A DNA stretch of 29,922 bases from UMGS172 sp045647525 (GTDB lineage: Bacteria > Bacillota > Clostridia > Oscillospirales > Acutalibacteraceae). The stretch covers positions 1-29,922 of the forward strand of contig JAZRMK010000030.1 of NCBI GenBank assembly GCA_045647525.1, read 5' to 3'. Of this stretch, positions 23,783 to 29,922 are shown one piece after another. The notes beneath the pieces are model-generated. The model worked only from the letters and a program-made list of their open reading frames with translations, was not told where the DNA came from and made no database searches. Positions within the stretch are counted from its first letter, which is position 1. Every line of letters starts with the position of its first letter. The translations under genes were made by a program, and so were the position numbers.

Positions 23783-25670
23783 CGGATATTTACCCATATC
23801 TAAAAAGGATATGTTGGAAAGAGGATGGGACAGTGTCGATTTCTGTATAATTACGGGCGACGCTTACGTTGACCATCCGTCTTTCGGCACCGCCATCATT
23901 TCGCGTGTGCTTGAAAATGTAGGTTATAGGGTTGGTATTATTGCACAACCGGATTGGAAAAATAAAAACAGTATAACGGTTTTCGGTAGACCTCGTTTAG
24001 GCTTTATGGTCAATTCCGGCAACATCGACTCGATGGTGAATCACTACACTGCGGCTAAAAAGCGCAGAAGTGACGATTACTATACTCCCGGCGGTGTTGC
24101 AGGCAAAAGACCCGACCGTGCAGTTACGGTTTATTGCCGCATGGTGCGAGAGGTTTATGGCGATGTGCCGTTGATTATAGGCGGGGTAGAGGCTTCTCTG
24201 CGCCGCTTTGCCCATTATGATTACTGGGAAGATAAGGTTTTACCGTCAATACTTATTGATTCAAAAGCCGATATTCTCAGCTTTGGTATGGGTGAGTTGC
24301 AGACCGTGGCTATTGCAAAAAAACTTGCAGACGGTGTGCCCGTAAATGAAATAACTGACATTGACGGTACAGCCTTTGTGACCGATAGTGCTGTTGGAAT
24401 AAACGCGTTGAAGGTTCCTTCGTTTGAAGAAGTATGTGCTTCAAAGCGTCAGTACGCTGTGGCGACGAGGGTCGAATACGATGAGCAGGATGCTGTAAGA
24501 GGCAAACGTTTGTTGCAAAAGCACGGTGACCAATATGTAGTCCAGAATAAGCCCATGCGTGTTCTTACAACCGAAGAGCTGGATAAGGTTTATGCTCTGC
24601 CGTATATGCGATACTACCATCCAAGTTATGAGGATAAGGGCGGAGTGCCGGCGATTAAAGAGGTTGAATTCTCTGTAACCCATAACAGAGGTTGCTTCGG
24701 CGCGTGCAATTTCTGTTCGATCGCCTATCACCAGGGCAGACAGATTGCTGTAAGAAGTGAAGGATCGGTTTTAAAAGAGGTTGAATTACTAACAAGAAAT
24801 CCGCATTTCAAAGGCTATATCCATGATGTCGGGGGACCTACTGCCAATTTCCGCCATCCGTCTTGCGAGATGCAACAAAAAAACGGTCTCTGTAAGGGTA
24901 AAAAGTGTTTAGCTCCCAAGGTTTGCCCCAACTTGAAAGCTGACCATTCTGAATATTTAGAAATGTTGCGCAAAATCCGTGCGATAAAAGGTGTCAAGAA
25001 GGTCTTTATACGTTCCGGTATCCGTTTCGACTATCTTTTAGAGGATAAGTCTGATGAGTTTTTCAAAGAGTTGGTTGAACATCACGTTAGCGGTCAGTTA
25101 AAGGTAGCCCCCGAGCATTGTTCCGATTTTGTGTTGGATAAGATGGGCAAACCGCATATCGAAACATACCGCAGATTTGTCAAAAAATTCTATAAAATCA
25201 CTAAATCAATCGGTAAGGAGCAGTATCTCGTACCGTATTTGATGTCCAGTCATCCGGGTTGCCGACTGACCGATGCCATTGATTTAGCGCTGTTTTTAAA
25301 ACAAAACAAAATGCGACCCGAACAGGTGCAGGATTTTTATCCAACACCGGGAACAATTTCTACGGCTATGTATTATACCGAACTTGACCCTTATACTCTC
25401 GAAAAGGTTTTTGTACCTAAAACTCCTTCTCAAAAAGCAGAGCAAAGGGCTTTGTTGCAGTACTTTAAACCTGAAAACCGACCGATAGTTTTGAAAGCAC
25501 TTCGTGACGCGGGTCGAACCGAACTGATAGGTGTGGGACCTGACTGTCTTATAGCAGGACCTTCAAAAAATCAGACGACAAATGGGAAGACTGTCGGAAA
25601 CAGGTCGAAATCAGGCAAAAACACCGCTAAAAAGCAATTTAAAGCAAAGGGCAGATGGACAGGCAAATAA
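23775..25670 (+). CDS. YgiQ family radical SAM protein
   Basis: 631 residues of the YgiQ/UPF0313 family. The N-terminal part starts LPISKKDMLERGWDSVDF and contains the family's GGVEASLRRFAHYDYW. The radical SAM core has Cys307, Cys311 and Cys314 (CFGACNFC), the CX3CX2C ligands of a [4Fe-4S] cluster that cleaves S-adenosylmethionine. A further Cys-rich stretch (about 365-385) may hold additional metal. The C-terminal tail is basic. The reaction of this family is not established. The GTG at 23775 overlaps the ftsK stop by 8 nt, so it depends on ftsK translation; only a weak AGG precedes it. A strong terminator follows. Confidence 0.93.
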   Translation: MSNGYLPISKKDMLERGWDSVDFCIITGDAYVDHPSFGTAIISRVLENVGYRVGIIAQPDWKNKNSITVFGRPRLGFMVNSGNIDSMVNHYTAAKKRRSDDYYTPGGVAGKRPDRAVTVYCRMVREVYGDVPLIIGGVEASLRRFAHYDYWEDKVLPSILIDSKADILSFGMGELQTVAIAKKLADGVPVNEITDIDGTAFVTDSAVGINALKVPSFEEVCASKRQYAVATRVEYDEQDAVRGKRLLQKHGDQYVVQNKPMRVLTTEELDKVYALPYMRYYHPSYEDKGGVPAIKEVEFSVTHNRGCFGACNFCSIAYHQGRQIAVRSEGSVLKEVELLTRNPHFKGYIHDVGGPTANFRHPSCEMQQKNGLCKGKKCLAPKVCPNLKADHSEYLEMLRKIRAIKGVKKVFIRSGIRFDYLLEDKSDEFFKELVEHHVSGQLKVAPEHCSDFVLDKMGKPHIETYRRFVKKFYKITKSIGKEQYLVPYLMSSHPGCRLTDAIDLALFLKQNKMRPEQVQDFYPTPGTISTAMYYTELDPYTLEKVFVPKTPSQKAEQRALLQYFKPENRPIVLKALRDAGRTELIGVGPDCLIAGPSKNQTTNGKTVGNRSKSGKNTAKKQFKAKGRWTGK

Positions 25671-25672
25671 AA

Positions 25673-25702
25673 TTAAAGGGACGGAAAGTCCCGTCCCTTT
25701 AA
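25673..25702. terminator. Bidirectional terminator after ygiQ and the DUF378 gene
   Basis: A perfect 12-bp inverted repeat (25673-25684 with 25691-25702, 6-nt loop) with A- and T-rich ends lies between two converging genes. Confidence 0.88.
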
Positions 25703-25709
25703 ACACAGA

Positions 25710-25943
25710 TTACATATCTTTTGCCATCGGAATGTCGTTGCCGTCACCGGCTTCGGTGTTGTCACGGAACAAGAGTGAAATGCACCAAACGGCTGAAAGA
25801 GCTACAACTGTGTAAACGATTCGGCTGAGCAGTGCGTCCTGACCGCCGAACAACCAAGCGACTAAATCAAATTGGAAAAGTCCGATGCTGCCCCAATTCA
25901 ATCCGCCGACGATTAAGAGAATAAGACATAACTTATCAAACAT
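25710..25943 (-). CDS. DUF378 family small membrane protein
   Basis: 77 residues with two membrane spans (about 5-25 and 40-60). LLIVGGLNWGSIGLFQFDLVAWLFG and LSRIVYTVVALSAVW, split between the two spans, are the pattern of DUF378 (YuzA-like) proteins, whose function is unknown. The last ~15 residues are polar and probably exposed. AAGGAG lies 8 nt before the ATG. It is a single gene between a converging and a diverging neighbour. Confidence 0.9.
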   Translation of the reverse strand: MFDKLCLILLIVGGLNWGSIGLFQFDLVAWLFGGQDALLSRIVYTVVALSAVWCISLLFRDNTEAGDGNDIPMAKDM

Positions 25944-26009
25944 TTTATCAACTCCTTTTCTCGAAATTATTGTTAACGGTTTTTAAAATAATATTCAAAG
26001 GTAAAATTT

Positions 26010-27371
26010 ATGAAGAAAAATGATATTGTTGAATTGAATATTACCGACGTAACTTTGCAGGGGAGCGGTGTTGGTCATTACGAAGGCATTGCTGTCTTCG
26101 TTCCCGAAACCGTTACTGGTGATGTTATCGAAGCGCATATTTTAAAGGTTAAATCCAACTGTGCGTTCGCAAAGGTGCATAAAATTCTGTTGCCATCATC
26201 AAAAAGAATTGCAGACGGTTGTGAAAGCTTTAAAAAATGCGGCGGATGTGCTTTTCGCCACATTGATTATGCATTTGAGTCGGAATTAAAAGCCAATGCA
26301 GTGTGTAATAATTTAAAACGCATTGGCGGTGTTGAACCCGAAATGGAGCCTATTATCACACTTTCTCCCGACGGATATCGCAATAAATGTCAGTATCCTG
26401 TTGCAAAGACCGAATCGGGTATTGATATCGGTTTTTTCGCACCGCACAGTCACCGTGTTGTTGACTGTCCGAAATGCGAACTTCAACCCGAGTGTTTTTC
26501 AAAGGCTGTAAAAATTTTTAAAAAGTTTTTAATTGAGAATAATATTGAAATATATGACGAGGCAGCAAATAAAGGTGTTGTGCGGCATTTATATCTGCGC
26601 CGTGCCAATGTAACGGGTGAAGTAATGGCGTGTGTTGTTATAAACTCTGATGAAATGCCGTTTTCGGCAAAGCTCGTTGAATGCTTTAAAGAGGCTTTCG
26701 GTGATGATTTAAAGTCGGTTGTTGTTAATATAAACAAAAAGAAGACCAATGTTATTTTGGGTGAAAAATGCGTTACTGTTTACGGCTCTGACCATATAAC
26801 TGATGTGCTTTGCGGTGTTAAAATCCGCATCTCACCGTTGTCTTTCTACCAGGTAAATCACGATGTGGCAGAACTGCTTTATAAGAAGGCTGCGGAGTAT
26901 GCCGAACCCGAAGGTAAAACGGTGCTTGACCTTTACTGTGGTGCAGGAACTATCGGTCTTTCAATGGCAAGTAAGGCGAAAAGAATAATTGGTGTTGAGA
27001 TAATTGAACAGGCCGTCGAGGATGCTAAATTCAATGCAAAAGCCAACGGCTTTACAAATACAGAATTTCTCTGTGATGATGCCGCAGGTGCTGCAAAAGT
27101 GCTGAGCGAAAAAGGAATCAAACCTGATGTTATAATTCTCGACCCGCCCAGAAAGGGTTGTGACGAATCATTGATAGAAACGGTCGCAACCGCCTTTTCA
27201 CCCGAAAGAGTGGTATACGTTTCTTGCGATTCAGCCACTTTGTCAAGAGATTGCAAAATCTTTAAAACATTAGGCTACGAAACGGTTAAAGCAATCCCTG
27301 TTGATATGTTCCCAAGAACAGGGCACGTCGAAACGGTTGCACTTATTTCTAAGGAGAAGAGTTATGACTGA
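26010..27371 (+). CDS. rlmD: 23S rRNA (uracil-C5)-methyltransferase, RlmD/RlmCD type
   Basis: 453 residues. A TRAM RNA-binding domain (1-60) is followed by a [4Fe-4S] site with Cys71, Cys77, Cys80 and Cys153, spaced as in RumA/RlmD. The SAM-binding core has LDLYCGAGTIGLSMA (residues about 307-321) and LDPPRKGC. The nucleophile Cys406 is in YVSCDSATLSRD, and the catalytic base Glu is in GHVETV near the C-terminus. It makes 5-methyluridine in RNA, most likely 23S rRNA; Gram-positive members may modify two sites (747 and 1939), so the exact position is open. AAAGG precedes the ATG. The stop overlaps the next gene by 8 nt. Confidence 0.92.
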   Translation: MKKNDIVELNITDVTLQGSGVGHYEGIAVFVPETVTGDVIEAHILKVKSNCAFAKVHKILLPSSKRIADGCESFKKCGGCAFRHIDYAFESELKANAVCNNLKRIGGVEPEMEPIITLSPDGYRNKCQYPVAKTESGIDIGFFAPHSHRVVDCPKCELQPECFSKAVKIFKKFLIENNIEIYDEAANKGVVRHLYLRRANVTGEVMACVVINSDEMPFSAKLVECFKEAFGDDLKSVVVNINKKKTNVILGEKCVTVYGSDHITDVLCGVKIRISPLSFYQVNHDVAELLYKKAAEYAEPEGKTVLDLYCGAGTIGLSMASKAKRIIGVEIIEQAVEDAKFNAKANGFTNTEFLCDDAAGAAKVLSEKGIKPDVIILDPPRKGCDESLIETVATAFSPERVVYVSCDSATLSRDCKIFKTLGYETVKAIPVDMFPRTGHVETVALISKEKSYD

Positions 27372-27693
27372 TTTGATTGTTGCATTGATAGTTGGCGTTG
27401 TCTTTATTGTCATTGGTACACTTAACTTCAAAGGTAATATTTCCACTATTCATAAGTATCACCGTAAAAGAGTCAGCGAAGAAGACAAAGAACCTTTTGG
27501 CAGACTTTGCGGAACGGCGATGTTCATTATAGCGTTCGGCATTATTGTTGGAAGTGTTGTTGCGTTTATAGCCCAAAGTTTTAACAGTGTTAGTTTAAAC
27601 ATTGTTGGTGAAGTTATTGCGGTTGTCGGTTTAATTGCTGGTATAGTAGTGGCGTTTTATGCGATGATTAAATATAATAAAGGTATTTTTTAA
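27364..27693 (+). CDS. Small three-span membrane protein of unknown function
   Basis: 109 residues. The first span is at about 3-20, followed by a cytoplasmic-looking stretch with ISTIHKYHRKRVSEEDK (25-41) and FGRLCG (44-49). Two more hydrophobic segments lie at about 50-70 and 80-102. The His/Arg/Lys-rich loop followed by PFGRLCG looks like a conserved family of clostridial hypothetical proteins, but I cannot name it. AAGGAG lies 6 nt before the ATG at 27364, which overlaps the end of the rRNA methyltransferase gene, so translation is probably coupled. A terminator follows. Confidence 0.8.
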   Translation: MTDLIVALIVGVVFIVIGTLNFKGNISTIHKYHRKRVSEEDKEPFGRLCGTAMFIIAFGIIVGSVVAFIAQSFNSVSLNIVGEVIAVVGLIAGIVVAFYAMIKYNKGIF

Positions 27694-27716
27694 TACACTA
27701 AAATAATCAAATTGGC

Positions 27717-27743
27717 AAAAGGCAGTCGTAAGACTGCTTTTTT
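27717..27743 (+). terminator. Intrinsic terminator after the small membrane protein gene
   Basis: GCAGTC and GACTGC (27722-27727 with 27732-27737) pair around GTAA, extended by AAAAG/TTTTT pairs, with six Ts. Confidence 0.88.
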
Positions 27744-27744
27744 A

Positions 27745-27773
27745 TTGTATTATGAAAAAATAAATGTTATAAT
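27745..27773 (+). promoter_or_regulatory. Promoter for the two GNAT genes
   Basis: TTGTAT (27745-27750), a 17-nt spacer and TATAAT (27768-27773), 32 nt before the first start codon. Confidence 0.65.
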
Positions 27774-27805
27774 AATTTAAAATCCGATTAAATGAGGCGC
27801 GAAAA

Positions 27806-28288
27806 ATGGTTATCAGAAGAGCAGACAAAAACGATTTAGCACGTGTGAACGACCTGCTGTGTCAGGTGTTGATGGTACACGCTTCGGGGCGTCCCGACAT
27901 TTTCATTTCGGGCACGAAAAAGTACACCGATGAGGAATTGTTGGCAATTTTCGAAAATGACTTAACACCCGTTTTTATCGCCGAGGACGAAGCATTGGGT
28001 GTGGTCGGTTATGCGTTCTGCATTTATAAAGAAACAAAGAACAGTCACATACTGTGTGACCGCCGTGAACTCTATATTGACGATCTGTGCGTTGATGAAA
28101 AATGCCGTGGTAAGCACATCGGCACAAAGCTTTTTGAACACGTTATGTCTGTTGCTGAAAATGAGGGTGTTGATGCCGTGACATTGAATGTGTGGTCTTT
28201 AAATGAATCGGCAATGAAGTTCTATGAAAAGATGGGTTTTGCACCCTTAAAGACCGTAATGGAAAAGGCTGTTGAGGTTAAAAGATGA
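27806..28288 (+). CDS. GNAT family N-acetyltransferase
   Basis: 160 residues covering a whole GNAT fold. Strand 4 with ELYIDDLCVDEKCRGKHIG contains the acetyl-CoA pyrophosphate loop (RGKHIG, about 108-113). The late motif ALTLNVWSLNESAMKFYEKMGF pattern (here VTLNVWSLNESAMKFYEKMGF, split over two elements) is typical of GNAT enzymes acting on small molecules or protein N-termini. The substrate is not known. GAGG lies about 10 nt before the ATG. The gene ends in an ATGA overlap with a second GNAT gene, so both are made together. Confidence 0.88.
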   Translation: MVIRRADKNDLARVNDLLCQVLMVHASGRPDIFISGTKKYTDEELLAIFENDLTPVFIAEDEALGVVGYAFCIYKETKNSHILCDRRELYIDDLCVDEKCRGKHIGTKLFEHVMSVAENEGVDAVTLNVWSLNESAMKFYEKMGFAPLKTVMEKAVEVKR

Positions 28289-28770
28289 CGGTAAGAATTG
28301 CAACACTTGCTGACCTTAGCGAAATAGTTGAGGTTTACAGTATCGCAAGACGTTTTATGAGTGATAACGGAAATCCTCATCAGTGGGGTGACGGCAAATA
28401 CCCGCCCGAGAGTCTTTTAAAAGAGGATATTCTTAAAAAACAACTCTACGTTGTTGATTGTGACGGACGTATTGAGGGCGTGTTTATGTTTGCCTTAGGT
28501 CCTGATAATGATTATCTTTTTATAGACGGTGAGTGGCTGAATTCTGACCCTTATGCCGTGATTCACAGAGTTGCGTCGTCGGGCAGAGCCAAAGGAATAT
28601 TAAAAACCGCAGTCGATTTTGCAACCCAAAGGAGCAAGAACATAAAAATCGATACACATGAGCAGAATACCGTTATGCAACGGGCACTTGAAAAGCTGGG
28701 CTTCAAAAGATGCGGTATAATACACCTCGAAAACGGTGAACCGAGATTAGCGTATCAATTATCGTTATAA
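28285..28770 (+). CDS. GNAT family N-acetyltransferase (second)
   Basis: 161 residues. It starts VRIATLADLSEIVEVYSIARRFM and has the central strand EGVFMFALG and the helix-start loop SSGRAKGIL (about 111-119), which binds acetyl-CoA in this subfamily in place of the usual RGxGxG. It ends IDTHEQNTVMQRALEKLGFKRCG, a common GNAT C-terminal block. The substrate is unknown. Its ATG shares four bases with the stop of the preceding GNAT gene. No clear terminator lies between it and uvrC. Confidence 0.87.
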   Translation: MTVRIATLADLSEIVEVYSIARRFMSDNGNPHQWGDGKYPPESLLKEDILKKQLYVVDCDGRIEGVFMFALGPDNDYLFIDGEWLNSDPYAVIHRVASSGRAKGILKTAVDFATQRSKNIKIDTHEQNTVMQRALEKLGFKRCGIIHLENGEPRLAYQLSL

Positions 28771-28790
28771 TAACTGCGTTGTGTTTTCTT

Positions 28791-28804
28791 GACATTCGTA
28801 TGTC
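28791..28804. promoter_or_regulatory. Inverted repeat upstream of uvrC
   Basis: GACAT-N4-ATGTC (28791-28795, 28800-28804) overlaps a TTGACA -35-like hexamer (28789-28794). A TTGTCA-N5-TTGTCA direct repeat follows at 28815-28831. No good -10 box is placed 17 nt after TTGACA. It does not match the Gram-positive LexA box (GAAC-N4-GTTC). A regulator site is possible. Confidence 0.35.
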
Positions 28805-28856
28805 TATATAGTTTTTGTCATAGTATTGTCAAAATCAAGAAAGGGGGGCTTATGGC

Positions 28857-29922
28857 GTGACGGATGACAGAATAAAAGTTTTAAGGGAAAAGGCCATGAG
28901 TCTGCCTTTACTACCCGGTGTTTATATAATGCATTCAAAATCCGGGGAAATTATATATATCGGAAAGGCAAAAAAACTAAAATCAAGAGTTTCGCAGTAT
29001 TTCGGAGCAGGTAATCAGCATAATGATAAGGTTAAAAAGATGGTGTCAAATGTTGAGGATTTTGAGTATATTATTTGCGACAGTGAGTTTGAAGCATTGG
29101 TACTGGAATGCTCCCTCATAAAACAACATTCACCCAAGTATAACATTCTGCTTAAAGATGATAAGGGATACCACTATATAAAAATAACGGGCGGTGATTG
29201 GCCCGGCATTACTGCCAGCTTCGATAATAATGATAAATCGGCAGAATATATCGGTCCTTTTTTGTCGGGATATGTTGTTAACGAAACCATCGACAGTGTT
29301 AAAAAGATTTTTAAAATACCCCTGTGCAGCAAGTCTTTCCCGAAGGATATTAGCCGAAATAACCGTCCTTGCCTCAATTTTCACATAAAGAACTGTTCGG
29401 CACCGTGTGCTAAAAAGATAGGTCAGTCAGAATATAAGGAATCGGTTCTTCAAGCAGTGAAATTTTTAAAAGAAGGTGCCGCTGATACCTTGAAATCTCT
29501 GCGCGAACAAATGAATACCGCTGCCGGAAATTTGGAGTTTGAAAAGGCGGCAAAATTGCGTGATAAGATCTCGGCTATCGAAAAAATAGGTGACCGCCAG
29601 AAAATTTACAGTTCACTTTATAAACAGCAGGATATTATAGCGCTTGCGGTGTCTAACGAAGCCGCCTGCTTTGAGGTGTTTAATTTTAACGACGGAAAAC
29701 TGATAGACCGAGAAGAGTTTATAGTTGATGCCGTTTTTGAAAAGGAGACTGCAAGAGCAGAGTTTATAAAGCAGTATTATTCAATGCGTGACCGAATCCC
29801 CCCGAGAGTGACCGTTGACGGCGAGGTCGAGGATAAACTGTTGATAGAGCGTTGGTTGACTGAACGGCTTGGCAAAAATGTCACGGTGGTCGTGCCTGAA
29901 AAGGGGACGCAGGAGCATCTTG
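28857..29922 (+). CDS. uvrC: Excinuclease ABC subunit C (5' part; cut by window end)
   Basis: 355 codons are visible of a normal length near 600. The GIY-YIG nuclease domain opens it: LPGVYIMHSKSGEIIYIGKAKKLKSRV split over the GVYI and YIGKA motifs (about 17-43). Four cysteines, C157, C171, C179 and C183 (RPCLNFHIKNCSAPC), match those that hold a [4Fe-4S] cluster in E. coli UvrC. A UVR motif follows (LEFEKAAKLRDKISAIEKI, about 223-241), which binds UvrB. UvrC makes both cuts in nucleotide excision repair. The GTG at 28857 is used because AAGGGGGG lies 8 nt upstream and the nearer ATG at 28852 runs into TGA after two codons. The RNase H-like 5' nuclease domain lies beyond the edge. Confidence 0.96.
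   Translation, partial: MTDDRIKVLREKAMSLPLLPGVYIMHSKSGEIIYIGKAKKLKSRVSQYFGAGNQHNDKVKKMVSNVEDFEYIICDSEFEALVLECSLIKQHSPKYNILLKDDKGYHYIKITGGDWPGITASFDNNDKSAEYIGPFLSGYVVNETIDSVKKIFKIPLCSKSFPKDISRNNRPCLNFHIKNCSAPCAKKIGQSEYKESVLQAVKFLKEGAADTLKSLREQMNTAAGNLEFEKAAKLRDKISAIEKIGDRQKIYSSLYKQQDIIALAVSNEAACFEVFNFNDGKLIDREEFIVDAVFEKETARAEFIKQYYSMRDRIPPRVTVDGEVEDKLLIERWLTERLGKNVTVVVPEKGTQEHL

Noticed and set aside
28789..28810. LexA/SOS box before uvrC
   Set aside because: The palindrome lacks the GAAC...GTTC core of the Gram-positive box.
1..29922. Mobile elements, CRISPR arrays, tRNA or rRNA genes, phage genes
   Set aside because: No transposase or integrase motif, no regularly spaced repeats, no cloverleaf sequence and no rRNA core sequence was found on either strand by eye.

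Overview
The window is a dense, mostly operonic stretch of a low-GC Gram-positive chromosome. It looks like an anaerobic Clostridia member, probably an uncultured gut Oscillospirales/Ruminococcaceae relative. The reasons are the CtsR and HrcA/CIRCE heat-shock regulators, Rex, a TepA-FtsK/SpoIIIE pair, strong AGGAGG-type ribosome binding sites, frequent TTG/GTG starts and consensus sigma-A promoters. I saw no rRNA, tRNA, CRISPR array, transposase, integrase or phage gene.

Layout. 1-2190: a KpsF/GutQ-like SIS sugar-phosphate isomerase (cut by the left edge) is divergent from an archaeal-type triosephosphate-isomerase-like protein and a YjbQ (UPF0047) protein. 2195-5998 (minus): a tight operon of aconitase, isocitrate dehydrogenase and the NADH-sensing repressor Rex. 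A near-consensus Rex operator sits on the -35 box of its promoter. 6209-7093: a sugar phosphate isomerase/epimerase family protein. 7150-12041: hrcA-grpE-dnaK-dnaJ, carrying both a perfect CIRCE and a perfect CtsR box upstream. 12087-16285 (minus): alanine racemase overlapping by 4 nt a GH2 beta-galactosidase homologue whose acid/base and magnesium-site residues are replaced. 16459-16596 (minus): a 45-residue cysteine-rich membrane peptide gene.

16688-19775: ctsR and clpC under a CtsR box, without the usual mcsA and mcsB. 19830-20372: an unrecognised protein that distantly resembles a degenerate cell-wall amidase; its ribosome binding site lies inside a terminator-like hairpin. 20501-25670: tepA, ftsK/spoIIIE and a YgiQ radical SAM protein. 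25710-28770: a DUF378 membrane protein (minus), an RlmD-type rRNA methyltransferase overlapping a small membrane protein, and two overlapping GNAT acetyltransferases. 28857-end: the start of uvrC.

How it works together. Two protein quality-control modules (DnaK system, ClpC) share CtsR control, and the DnaK operon also answers to HrcA. The acn-icd-rex operon looks like a self-regulated redox switch on the citrate-to-2-oxoglutarate branch that feeds glutamate synthesis. The most unusual items are the catalytically degenerate LacZ homologue coupled to alr, the Rex-wired operon, the odd TIM/YjbQ/SIS group, and the hairpin-buried start downstream of clpC. All functional calls come from reading the sequence; no database search was run.
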